From: Anaerolineales bacterium UBA877
Lineage (GTDB): Bacteria > Chloroflexota > Anaerolineae > Anaerolineales > Villigracilaceae
Assembly (NCBI GenBank): GCA_002294405.1
Contig: DBFP01000001.1
Span: 1 to 16,858 of the forward strand
Length of the DNA stretch: 16,858 nt
Direction of reading: 5' to 3'
In this document: positions 1-6,770 of the stretch, piece by piece
Position numbering within the stretch: position 1 is the stretch's first letter
How the letters are laid out: every line of letters begins with the position of its first letter
Notes under the pieces: generated by a model
What the model was told of the DNA's origin: nothing
The model's database searches: none
The model's input: only the letters and a program-made list of their open reading frames with translations
Program-made: the position numbers and the translations under genes

Positions 1-411
1 CGTGTCTCCGTTTTACATTTGGATGGAGAACTCAATGGAACCAATTATGAAATCCTGATCGAAGAAGCCAAACGGTTATTCCGAGACGGATCCCGTGATC
101 TAATCCTGGATCTAGGTCGTCTCACATATATCAGCAGCGCCGGGCTGGCAGCCCTGCACCAGGTGGGGCGGCTGTATCGGGAAGATGTGCAATCTTCCCC
201 GGAAAAGGGGTGGGCTGCCTTCCGGGCAATTGATCGTGATCGGGGGAAGGGTCCTGCGAAGCATGTCAAACTTTGCTCCCCCCGTGACCAAGTGCTGGAA
301 ACAATTAACCTGGCCGGTTTCAGTTCCCTGTTTGAAATATTCACCGACATGCCTCAAGCGGTGGCATCTTTCCAACCGGCTGTCCCTGTCATGGAATCAA
401 GTGTGAGATAA
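1..411 (+). CDS. STAS-domain protein, anti-sigma-factor-antagonist type (5' end outside window)
   Basis: The frame is open from the first base, so the start lies upstream of the window; a TTG at 19 is not a credible start because strand beta-1 of the fold is already under way before it. The visible 136 residues show the STAS pattern: a first strand (RVSVLHLDGELN), a helix, then DLGRLTYISSAGLAAL, where Ser45/Ser46 (counted from base 1) sit where SpoIIAA-type proteins carry the serine phosphorylated by a partner kinase. The final strand-helix (KLCSP..VLETINLAGF..LFEIF) is also typical. Between the serine loop and KLCSP lies an extra charged stretch of about 25 residues (roughly 65-88) that short STAS proteins normally lack. 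The likely role is partner switching with an anti-sigma factor or a similar signalling kinase. Partner genes, if any, are upstream. An intrinsic terminator follows the stop, so this is the last gene of its unit. Confidence 0.85.
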   Translation, partial: RVSVLHLDGELNGTNYEILIEEAKRLFRDGSRDLILDLGRLTYISSAGLAALHQVGRLYREDVQSSPEKGWAAFRAIDRDRGKGPAKHVKLCSPRDQVLETINLAGFSSLFEIFTDMPQAVASFQPAVPVMESSVR

Positions 412-427
412 AGCAAGATAAGTCATG

Positions 428-480
428 AAAAGGTAGGGAATCGGCCGCTGCATCGGCAATTCCCTGCCTTTTCCTTTTGT
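428..480 (+). terminator. Intrinsic terminator after the STAS gene
   Basis: A 14-bp stem pairs 428-441 with 459-472 (AAAAGGTAGGGAAT against ATTCCCTGCCTTTT, one G-U wobble). A smaller inner GCCG/CGGC stem lies at 444-447 and 454-457. A T-rich run (TTTTCCTTTTGTTTG) follows directly. It begins 17 bases after the STAS stop codon. This is a textbook Rho-independent terminator for the plus strand. Confidence 0.88.
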
Positions 481-666
481 TTGTGATCTGTCTTAAGCCT
501 GGGAGGAGTTCGTTTTTTTCCAAGGCATATTAATTTTATTTATACATTTATTTGTCTGCACAACCAATATCAAAATTGATGACATTTTTTAATGTATTTT
601 TCAGAAAACAGTTGTAATATGTTGCTAGACCGCAACCGGTCTGGAAAGGAGGTGCCCACCGAAAGC
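481..666 (+). promoter_or_regulatory. AT-rich intergenic leader with hairpin and perfect Shine-Dalgarno
   Basis: This stretch is clearly richer in A and T than the neighbouring genes, especially 510-620, as in a promoter region, but I cannot fix a convincing -35/-10 pair; TAATAT at 615-620 is the best weak -10. An 8-bp hairpin follows (CTAGACCG 625-632, loop CAAC, CGGTCTGG 637-644, one G-U pair). Directly after it comes AAAGGAGGTG (645-654), complementary over ten bases to the usual bacterial 16S rRNA 3' end. The next start codon in a usable frame is ATG 667, 12 bases further on, which is longer than the usual spacing. The hairpin sits right against the ribosome-binding site and could control access to it. 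Confidence 0.4.
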
Positions 667-807
667 ATGATTGAGTACCCTGTAGGAGGAAGGACCGGGT
701 GACTTAAAAAACTGGCCGAAGGCAATGCAGCCCGAGCCAGGCGTCTCAAGACGAACGGTGATTTTCCTGCTCTTTCCTCTGAAATTGATAAATTGGCGGA
801 TGGATGA
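667..807 (+). CDS. Putative 46-codon small ORF with one in-frame TGA
   Basis: From ATG 667 the frame reads MIEYPVGGRTG, then TGA at 700-702, and continues in the same frame as LKKLAEGNAARARRLKTNG and on to ...SEIDKLADG before a second TGA at 805-807. The part after the first TGA looks coding: it is rich in Lys, Arg, Glu and Ala, helix-like, and ends in an acidic/hydrophobic helix. A perfect Shine-Dalgarno lies upstream, although its 12-base spacing is long. I do not recognise the family. Three readings fit: a small selenoprotein (Sec at codon 12), a gene inactivated by one mutation (CGA Arg or TGC/TGT Cys to TGA), or an 11-codon leader peptide followed by chance coding-like sequence. A weak stem-loop lies 3' of the TGA (CUGGC 712-716 with GCCAG 736-740, inner GGC/GCC), but it lacks the G expected early in the apical loop of a bacterial SECIS. 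No selenocysteine machinery gene is in the window. Confidence 0.33.
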
Positions 808-820
808 ACTCCATCCGCCA
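794..820. terminator. Hairpin between convergent genes, probable bidirectional terminator
   Basis: A perfect 11-bp stem pairs TGGCGGATGGA (794-804) with TCCATCCGCCA (810-820) around a TGAAC loop. It lies 5 bases beyond the stop codon of the minus-strand aminotransferase gene. The flanks are moderately T-rich on both strands (TTGATTTAATT on plus, AATTTATCAATTT on minus), so it may end transcription from both sides. The tails are weaker than those of the other terminators in the window. The stop codon of the plus-strand small ORF falls inside the loop. Confidence 0.6.
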
Positions 821-825
821 TTGAT

Positions 826-2010
826 TTAATTGCTTAGCGCTGCCCTCATCCGCACCAGGGCTTCTTCCAGTGTTTTCCTCGGGCATCCGAAATTTAAACG
901 CACAAATCCCTCTCCTCCGCTGCCAAAGGTCATGCCATCGTTCAAGGCAACCCTGGCTTCTTTCAGGAAAAACTCGTGCGGGGTACCCTTGATCCTGCCG
1001 GACTTGACCAGTTCATTGCAATCCAGCCAGGCAAGATAGGTTGCCTGTGGAACCGTGGTCCTGACCCCATTTAATTCCTGTTTAACGAATTCAACTGCGT
1101 AATCCCGGTTGCCTGATAAATAAACGCGTAGGGCAGCCAGCCATTCATCGCATGCTCCCGAGAAGGCTGTTTCTGCAGCTCTCAGCCCCAGGCTGTTCAC
1201 ATGCATGCTCATTTGCTCATGGGTCTTCTTGTATCGCCCCATCAAGTCTGGGTTGGGGATGATCGCAAAAGCGCAAAACAGACCTGCGATATTAAAGGTT
1301 TTACTGGGAGCCACCAGCGTGATGGTTCGGTCTGCGATTCCAGGCGAGATTGAAGCCAGGGGAGTATGCTTGACATCACCCAGCAGCAGTTCGCTGTGGA
1401 TTTCATCCGAACAGATGATCATGTCTTTCTTTATGCATAGTTCAGCCATGCGAACCAAATCGGAACATGAATAAATTTGCCCGGTGGGATTATGCGGGTT
1501 GCAGAGCAGGAACATGGCGGTCCGGACCTTGCTCGAGTCGAGTGCCTTTTCAAATACATCAAAATCCACTGAATATTGAAGAACATTCCCTTCCACCGCC
1601 ATTTTGAGTGGGGCATCCTGACGGACAAGTGCCGCGTTTTTGTGGACTGAAAGGAAGGGCGGGTACACTGGTGGCTGGATCAAAATCCCCTCCCCCTGCG
1701 AGCATGCACATCGCGCGGCTGCATTGAAACCGGCAATCATGCCCGGTGTCGCAACAACCATGTCTGGCGATATTTTCCAACCGTACAACTTTCCCATCCG
1801 TGCTGCAACGGTTTCATAAAGTGCGCTGGAGGGAAATTCGTATCCGAAAACCCCATGGTCTGCTGCAGCACGCAGAGCCTCCAGGATTGGTACGGGCGCT
1901 GCAAAATCCATATCCGCGACCCACATGGGGAGTACATCCGGTCCGTAACGTTTCCACTTTTGGCTGTTCGTGCCTCGGCGGTCAATGACCCTATTAAAAT
2001 CAAAAGTCAT
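826..2010 (-). CDS. patB: PatB/MalY-family PLP-dependent C-S lyase (aminotransferase class I/II fold)
   Basis: The 394-residue protein matches the length and motifs of the MalY/PatB group, cytosolic PLP enzymes that cleave C-S bonds of cystathionine and related cysteine conjugates. Its N-terminus shows the group's DVLPMWVADMDF motif (residues 25-36) and FGYEFP near 55-60. NPHNPTG (171-177) carries the Asn contacting the PLP ring, SDEIHSEL (201-208) the Asp that pairs with the pyridine nitrogen, and APSKTFNIAG (234-243) the Schiff-base lysine, Lys237. FVRLNFGCPR near the C-terminus holds the carboxylate-binding Arg. An AAGGAG box lies 5 bases before the ATG. The gene is separated from the upstream glycosyltransferase by a 151-base leader that looks structured, and a hairpin follows the stop. 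Substrate cannot be fixed from sequence: beta-cystathionase and a more general cysteine-S-conjugate lyase are both possible. Confidence 0.88.
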   Translation of the reverse strand: MTFDFNRVIDRRGTNSQKWKRYGPDVLPMWVADMDFAAPVPILEALRAAADHGVFGYEFPSSALYETVAARMGKLYGWKISPDMVVATPGMIAGFNAAARCACSQGEGILIQPPVYPPFLSVHKNAALVRQDAPLKMAVEGNVLQYSVDFDVFEKALDSSKVRTAMFLLCNPHNPTGQIYSCSDLVRMAELCIKKDMIICSDEIHSELLLGDVKHTPLASISPGIADRTITLVAPSKTFNIAGLFCAFAIIPNPDLMGRYKKTHEQMSMHVNSLGLRAAETAFSGACDEWLAALRVYLSGNRDYAVEFVKQELNGVRTTVPQATYLAWLDCNELVKSGRIKGTPHEFFLKEARVALNDGMTFGSGGEGFVRLNFGCPRKTLEEALVRMRAALSN

Positions 2011-2011
2011 A

Positions 2012-2107
2012 CTCTCTCCTTGAGCCCGACACGGTCGCCATCCCCCTGGAGGACATCATCCCTCGGCGGGAAACTTTCCCCTCCAATGTTATCATCCCCC
2101 GAGGGAA
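2012..2107 (-). promoter_or_regulatory. Structured 5' leader of the PatB-type gene
   Basis: Two helices can form in the leader. An 8-bp helix joins 2059-2066 (TCCCTCGG) to 2099-2106 (CCGAGGGA), and a 6-bp helix joins 2047-2052 (TGGAGG) to 2080-2085 (CCTCCA). The four arms are interleaved, so they form either a pseudoknot or two mutually exclusive states. A GGGAAA/TTTCCC arm pair (2068-2073, 2075-2080) competes further. On the mRNA the second helix uses a CCUCC segment that could instead mask the GGAG of the Shine-Dalgarno (2016-2021). This is what an attenuator or riboswitch-like switch would look like, but I do not recognise a known class. Confidence 0.35.
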
Positions 2108-2161
2108 TTTAATCTTCTGCAAACGCTCCATCCCCGTGGGTTGACTCACTTGCAAAATATA

Positions 2162-3091
2162 TTATTCTTTCGGTCCCTGGCGAACGATATACAATGGTCG
2201 CCCCTTGACCTCATCGTAGATCCGTCCCAGGTATTCTCCCAGCACCCCCAAAAATATTAATTGCACTCCGCCGAGGAAAAGAACTGAAATCAACGTGGTG
2301 GCTTGACCGAGGAAGGCTCCCTGCCCGATGACGCGCATGATAATGACCACCGGTATGGCAACGATCGCCAGCCCCGCTGCAGCAAAACCAAAATAGGTCG
2401 CCAGTTGCAGCGGGAAATAAGAAAAACCTGTGATGGCGTTTAATGCCAGTTTCAACATCTTTCCGAAAGGATACTTGGTCACACCCGCGTGACGGGCAGC
2501 GCGCTTATAAGGTACACCGACCTGCCGGAATCCCACCCAGGCAGACATGCCGCGTGGGAAACGGTGCCGCTCATGCATTGTCTTGAGGACATCCACGACC
2601 TTGCGGTCCATCAGGCGGAAATCTCCGGTATCCACGGGGATCTTCACATCGGTGATGCTCCTGACGATCCTGTAAAACAAGGCAGCAGTCGTCTTTTTAA
2701 ACCAGGTTTCCCCTTCGCGTTCGACACGGACCGCATAGACCACCTCATATCCTTCCTTCCACTTGGCGATCAAATCCCGGATTGTCTCGGGAGGATCTTG
2801 AAGATCTGCGTCGATGATGACGACTGCGTCACCGCGTGCATAATCCCATCCCGCGGTTATCGCCACCTGGTGTCCAAAGTTGCGGGCAAAAATAACCGGG
2901 CGAACATGATCATCCTGCTTGGCAAGTTCCTCGATCGCCTCCGTGGAGCCATCGGTGGAGCCATCGTCTACCAGCACCAGTTCCCAGGTTTCTCCCGCGG
3001 CAGACATTGCATCCCTCACGCGTCGATGGAGTTCGGGCAGGTTGTCAAGTTCGTTGTAAATCGGTGCGACGATCGAAATTGTAACGGTCAT
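2162..3091 (-). CDS. GT2-family glycosyltransferase with two C-terminal membrane helices (DPMS/GtrB-like)
   Basis: The 309-residue protein has a GT-A catalytic domain (about 1-215) followed by two hydrophobic segments (about 223-253 and 264-288). This is the layout of dolichyl/undecaprenyl-phosphate sugar synthases such as GtrB, ArnC and YkcC. Motifs visible are SIVAPIYNE (6-14), VDDGSTDGS for nucleotide binding (41-49), and DADLQDPP with the metal-binding DXD (94-101). RFPRG (177-181) and the acceptor-side loop before the membrane are also family-typical. It would transfer a sugar from a nucleotide sugar to a polyprenyl phosphate at the inner face of the membrane, for cell-envelope glycosylation. 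Its start lies 1 base after the stop of the AI-2E-family gene, so translation is probably coupled. Sugar and final acceptor cannot be told. Confidence 0.88.
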   Translation of the reverse strand: MTVTISIVAPIYNELDNLPELHRRVRDAMSAAGETWELVLVDDGSTDGSTEAIEELAKQDDHVRPVIFARNFGHQVAITAGWDYARGDAVVIIDADLQDPPETIRDLIAKWKEGYEVVYAVRVEREGETWFKKTTAALFYRIVRSITDVKIPVDTGDFRLMDRKVVDVLKTMHERHRFPRGMSAWVGFRQVGVPYKRAARHAGVTKYPFGKMLKLALNAITGFSYFPLQLATYFGFAAAGLAIVAIPVVIIMRVIGQGAFLGQATTLISVLFLGGVQLIFLGVLGEYLGRIYDEVKGRPLYIVRQGPKE

Positions 3092-3092
3092 G

Positions 3093-4265
3093 CTACCCCT
3101 TCTTCTTTCTTGAAATTCTGGATTTCAATGCTGCTACTTTTTCAATTCCTGGAGCGGTCGGGGAATCCCTGACAAACGATTCCGTTACCGGGAAAGGCGG
3201 CAAGCCTAAAATCCGTCGGCGCAAATAATCAAAGATCACCCCCAGTGTAGCCAGAACGGGGACGATCAACAGGGCTCCCAGGATTCCCCATAAGATCGTT
3301 GACAGGATGATGGATATTAACACCAATGCCTCGTTCATATGGACACTGCGGCCCAATATGAAAGGTCTTAACCAAAAATTCTTGATAATGATCAGGATGA
3401 GATAAACCACAACTACAATGATCATGACGAATAAATTGGAGGCAGGCATCCAGTTCCAGTTCGACCCTTCGAGGATGGCTACGCCGGCAGCCAGCGCGGC
3501 TGCCAGAAATGGTCCAACGTCCGGGATCAGGGTCAAGAATCCGGCAATAACTCCCAGGACAAACGCTCCCGGAATGCCAATGATCGTCCAGGCAATCATG
3601 AAGGTGAAGCCTACAATGGCCATTAACAGTAATTGTCCTCTTAAGTAGTTCATCCAGATACTTCTCACCCGCTGATACAGCTCGTTGAGTTCAGGGTGAA
3701 GATCATCCGGGAATGAGTCGATAAAACCGGTACGTAGACGCGGCCACTCTGCCAGGAAATAATAAATCGCGCCCAGGACGACCAACAGCCACAAGGCAGT
3801 CACAGATGTCTTTCCCAAAAACTGGAACACCTGGTCTGGAAGGGAGGCCAGGAAGGTGGAGCGGAACTGGATTAATCGAGTTCCCAATTGCCCAAAATCA
3901 ATGGGAATAATGGGGGTGGCATGGGGTTTATTCAGCCATTCGATAAGCTGATCAAAAAATTTTAATGTATCCGTAACCACTTGTGAAAATTCATCAAAAA
4001 AGATGGGGGTCAGGGTGGAGGGGATCCCGATGAATACTGCCAGGGTGAGGAAATAAACCAGGTTGACCCCTGCCTTGCGTGAAAGGTGCACCCTCTGGGT
4101 CAAAAAATTAACCGCGGGATGGATTAGATAGGCGATAAAGGCGGCGATGATCAATGGCTCGATGATCCTGCGGATAAACCATAGCCCCAATCCCAGGATG
4201 ATGAATAATATTCCGAAAGCCAGGTAACGGGAAGAAAGGCCCCATCCTTGATATTGCTGCTTCAT
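3093..4265 (-). CDS. AI-2E/PerM-family membrane transporter
   Basis: The 390-residue polytopic protein shows the AI-2E transporter family pattern. Two hydrophobic hairpins lie at the N-terminus ([17 protein letters not shown] and the segment from [16 protein letters not shown] onward). A soluble middle region carries the charged [20 protein letters not shown] segment. The last third is long and hydrophobic and contains [18 protein letters not shown], close to the conserved family motif with GxxxLIPxxG. Known members export small molecules such as autoinducer-2, or exchange Na+/Li+ for protons; most are uncharacterised. The start overlaps the threonine synthase stop as ATGA, and the stop lies 1 base before the glycosyltransferase ATG, so it is the middle gene of a coupled trio. 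The basic C-terminal tail ([11 protein letters not shown]) should be cytoplasmic. Family assignment is firm; substrate is unknown. Confidence 0.87.
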   Translation of the reverse strand: MKQQYQGWGLSSRYLAFGILFIILGLGLWFIRRIIEPLIIAAFIAYLIHPAVNFLTQRVHLSRKAGVNLVYFLTLAVFIGIPSTLTPIFFDEFSQVVTDTLKFFDQLIEWLNKPHATPIIPIDFGQLGTRLIQFRSTFLASLPDQVFQFLGKTSVTALWLLVVLGAIYYFLAEWPRLRTGFIDSFPDDLHPELNELYQRVRSIWMNYLRGQLLLMAIVGFTFMIAWTIIGIPGAFVLGVIAGFLTLIPDVGPFLAAALAAGVAILEGSNWNWMPASNLFVMIIVVVVYLILIIIKNFWLRPFILGRSVHMNEALVLISIILSTILWGILGALLIVPVLATLGVIFDYLRRRILGLPPFPVTESFVRDSPTAPGIEKVAALKSRISRKKKG

Positions 4266-5527
4266 AAAATTCCTTTGACCGCCTCCAAGGTCGGTTCGAT
4301 CACTGGTGCATCTGCCACTGCCTGCATGGCAGCCCGCACGTCTTTCAGCCCCGAGCCGGTATTTATCACAAGCACGGGGTCACCTGTTTTGATAATTTTC
4401 TCCCTGGCTGCACGGACCAGGCCCGCGTATGCTGTCGCCCCTGCAGGTTCGGCGAAGATGCCCTGTCCGCCGAGCGCTGCAATCGCTTGCAGGATTTCCA
4501 CATCACTAACCAGGATAAACCTTCCCCCGGTCTCGCGGGCAGCACGAACTGCACGCAATCCATCCCGCGGCAGATCCACCGAAATGCTGTCGGCGATGGT
4601 TTTCGCTGACACGGGGATAATTTGTTCGGTTCCAGCATTGAAGGCGTTGGCGATTGCTGCGGACCCTTCAGCCTGCACCCCGATCAACCGGGGCATTTTC
4701 TCCATCCACCCCAGGGTTTGCAGATCCTTGAAGCCCTTGTGAATGCCGGAGATGATGTTACCATCCCCGACCGATACGAATATAGTTAACCGAGGTTCGC
4801 TGCCTGTCACCTTTGGTTTCACCACATGGAACCGTATCCGGTTATACCATTCCCAGATTTCCAGGGCGGCAGTTTTTTTCCCCTCGGCGGTGAATGGGTT
4901 GTAGCCCGTATTACGGCAATACCAGCCAAATTCATCCGCGGCCCTGATGGCCAGGTCGAAAGCCTCATCGTAGGTGCCGTCCACCAGGATGACCTTGGCA
5001 CCAAATACCAGCAGCTGGGCTACTTTCGCTGGTGGGGCAGATCTTGGAGCAAAGATGACCGCCTTCTGTCCCACTGCAGCAGACATCCCGGCCAGGGCAG
5101 CCCCGGCATTGCCTGTTGAAGCCGTCACGACAACTTCCGCACCTGTTGCCTGGGCTTGGGCCACGACCACAGCACTGGCCCGGTCCTTGAAGGAAGCAGT
5201 GGGATTGCGGCTCTCGTCCTTCAACCAGACCTGCTCGAGCCCAAGTCCCTTTGCCAGGCGTCCCAGGGTGAAAACCGGTGTCCATCCAGCGGCCCGCAAG
5301 GGAGTCCCTTCGCCTCCCGGATCAGGAACTGGTAAAAGTGGCAAATAGCGCCAGAGCGAGTCCTCGCCATGGGAGACAATGTCTTCCGGTTGATATTTAT
5401 GACGAATGGCATCATATTGCAGCACCACATCCAGGTTACCCCCATCTTTTAGACAGGTGTATTTCACCTGCCCGGGCAGGTATTCAGCATTGCAGAGCGA
5501 ACATCGGAACCCCGCAAAGTTGGCCAT
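4262..5527 (-). CDS. thrC: Threonine synthase
   Basis: The 421-residue fold-type II PLP enzyme would convert O-phospho-L-homoserine to threonine. It starts with a zinc-ribbon-like segment (Cys9, Cys12 and Cys25; the position of a usual fourth Cys is occupied by KDGG), as in the longer bacterial and archaeal threonine synthases. WLKDESRNPTASFKDRA (101-117) carries the PLP lysine, Lys114. TASTGNAGAALAG (135-147) is the phosphate/substrate loop, and VGDGNIISGIHKGF is the PLP-phosphate-binding glycine region. The start at 5527 is supported because the metal-binding Cys pair begins only nine residues in. A perfect TATAAT lies 6 bases before the ATG. The downstream membrane-transporter gene overlaps by four bases (ATGA). 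No other threonine-pathway gene is nearby. Cysteate synthase is a close relative, but threonine synthase is the simpler call. Confidence 0.88.
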   Translation of the reverse strand: MANFAGFRCSLCNAEYLPGQVKYTCLKDGGNLDVVLQYDAIRHKYQPEDIVSHGEDSLWRYLPLLPVPDPGGEGTPLRAAGWTPVFTLGRLAKGLGLEQVWLKDESRNPTASFKDRASAVVVAQAQATGAEVVVTASTGNAGAALAGMSAAVGQKAVIFAPRSAPPAKVAQLLVFGAKVILVDGTYDEAFDLAIRAADEFGWYCRNTGYNPFTAEGKKTAALEIWEWYNRIRFHVVKPKVTGSEPRLTIFVSVGDGNIISGIHKGFKDLQTLGWMEKMPRLIGVQAEGSAAIANAFNAGTEQIIPVSAKTIADSISVDLPRDGLRAVRAARETGGRFILVSDVEILQAIAALGGQGIFAEPAGATAYAGLVRAAREKIIKTGDPVLVINTGSGLKDVRAAMQAVADAPVIEPTLEAVKGIL

Positions 5528-5533
5528 GGCTCC

Positions 5534-5539
5534 ATTATA
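5534..5539 (-). promoter_or_regulatory. -10 box of thrC, apparently a leaderless promoter
   Basis: Read on the minus strand, a perfect TATAAT is followed by GGAGCC and then the ATG of thrC. With normal -10 to start-site spacing the transcript would begin at the A of the ATG, giving no leader. No good -35 hexamer lies 16-18 bases upstream. The rest of the gap up to the permease stop (5540-5763) holds no gene or terminator that I can support. It does contain an A/T palindrome (AAAAATTTTTT on the minus strand) near 5695. Confidence 0.6.
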
Positions 5540-5763
5540 ACGTAGGCAAACCGCTAGGCTGCCTTCACGGGATGATTCACCTTTCCCGGTATTTCACCAA
5601 TTCCCCTTCGAACCGCCAGGATGAGCAGGTCCCCTTTGTATCTGTTAAGGTTGGTCGATAAATTATTCTTGGGCTGTTGAAATGATCGCAACTTAAAAAA
5701 TTTTTGGAGGGAGGCTATCTATGTCATGAAAAGCAAACCTCGACTGCTGGTCCTCCTGTGGCA

Positions 5764-6762
5764 TCATTCGGACTCGAACGGCACCCCCAGGGACACGGGT
5801 GGAGAAGCACGTAATGCCCGAAGTAATTTCATCGTCCAGCGCCGGGCTTTTTCCGGCATGGCAGCCAGGATGCGTTCCACCCATTCAGCGTCGCTGATGT
5901 TTACCAGGAGCAGCGTCAATATCATCAGCGGGAAGGGCGCCACCTGCAGCACCTGGGTTGGGACATCCGGGATCTTGGATTGAAGGATCAATCCAAGCCA
6001 CTGCAGGAAGGCGAACAGGTATGCTCCAAAGGCGGCACGCAGTGGATTCCAACCGCCGAAGATGGTGATGGAAAGTGCTATCCAGCCGATCCCGTCGATC
6101 CCCGACATGGTACCCATCCACCCGGCCTTGACGCTCAAGGAATAAGCCGGTCCCGCCAGGCCGACGATCGCTCCCCCAAGGATAGTATATAAATATCGCA
6201 GTCGTTTGACATTGGCGCCCCTTACGAAAGCGGCTGCCGGACGCTCGCCGATCCCGCGCAGCATCAGCCCGGGTCGTGTATGAAAGATCCATAACCAGGC
6301 GAGGAATATCACCAGGAAGCTCAAGTAAGTGATCAAGTCCTGCTTAAAGAAAAGGGTTCCTGCAATGGGAATGTCCTTCAAACCAGGAATTGACCAGATT
6401 GTCAGGCGGGGACCGGATTGGTTCAGCACCGGAACGCCCAGGAAATAAGCCAGATCCCGGCAGGCGAGCGCCAGCACAAACCCGACTGCAACCTGGGATT
6501 GTTTCAAGGTGATACTGCTGAAGGCAATGACCAGTGCCACCAGTGCCCCGATCAACATTCCTGTCAGAAAGCCCAAAAATATATTTCCAGTCTTGTAAGC
6601 GGCAGTAAACCCGCCCATGGCCGAGAGGAGTATGGTCCCGTTCAAGGACAGGTTGATGATTCCCGCACGCTCGGTGATCGTCTCACCAATGACGGCAAAT
6701 AACACCGGTGCTGCTGTTGCCAGCACACCTGCCAGCCCGATCAGGAGGGCATTGGTATCCAT
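5764..6762 (-). CDS. BMP/Nup-type ABC transporter permease, NupQ-like
   Basis: The 332-residue hydrophobic protein belongs to the branched-chain amino acid/ribose permease superfamily, in the branch paired with BMP-type binding proteins (NupQ/YufQ). About eight to ten membrane segments are visible. The conserved GETITERAGIINLSLNG stretch (about 26-42) corresponds to the family's coupling region G-E-x-x-x-x-R-A-G-x-x-N-L. The short cytoplasmic C-terminal tail is basic, then acidic. It starts 8 bases after the preceding permease gene, with AGGAGA ahead of the ATG, and would pair with that permease to form the membrane channel. It is the last gene of the unit; no intrinsic terminator is visible behind it. 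The substrate is inferred from context to be a purine nucleoside or nucleobase. Confidence 0.88.
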   Translation of the reverse strand: MDTNALLIGLAGVLATAAPVLFAVIGETITERAGIINLSLNGTILLSAMGGFTAAYKTGNIFLGFLTGMLIGALVALVIAFSSITLKQSQVAVGFVLALACRDLAYFLGVPVLNQSGPRLTIWSIPGLKDIPIAGTLFFKQDLITYLSFLVIFLAWLWIFHTRPGLMLRGIGERPAAAFVRGANVKRLRYLYTILGGAIVGLAGPAYSLSVKAGWMGTMSGIDGIGWIALSITIFGGWNPLRAAFGAYLFAFLQWLGLILQSKIPDVPTQVLQVAPFPLMILTLLLVNISDAEWVERILAAMPEKARRWTMKLLRALRASPPVSLGVPFESE

Positions 6763-6770
6763 CGTCGCTT

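Noticed and set aside
703..745. Canonical bacterial SECIS element after the in-frame TGA
   Set aside because: A stem-loop can be drawn at a suitable distance, but it is short and its apical loop lacks the expected early G, so it cannot be called a SECIS on sequence alone.
481..800. Known riboswitch (c-di-GMP, cobalamin, ZTP, glycine) in the left intergenic region
   Set aside because: Checked by eye against the conserved cores I remember; none is present, and the stretch after 667 reads better as codons.
570..821. Minus-strand ORF of 83 codons in the gap before the PatB-type gene
   Set aside because: No ribosome-binding site, low-complexity Ser/Leu/Pro composition, and it lies antisense to the better-supported small ORF and across a terminator hairpin.
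2489..3172. Long plus-strand ORF (227 codons) antisense to the glycosyltransferase
   Set aside because: The opposite strand encodes a clear GT2 enzyme with all motifs; the antisense product has no recognisable fold and is explained by codon bias.
5764..5790. tRNA T-loop-like GTTCGAGTCC on the minus strand
   Set aside because: It is the coding sequence of the permease C-terminus; the flanks cannot form a T stem or acceptor stem.
5704..5983. GGAGGGAGG followed by ATG on the plus strand, possible small antisense gene
   Set aside because: The first ATG reads only two codons; the next opens an ORF that mostly runs antisense through the permease 3' end with unlikely composition.
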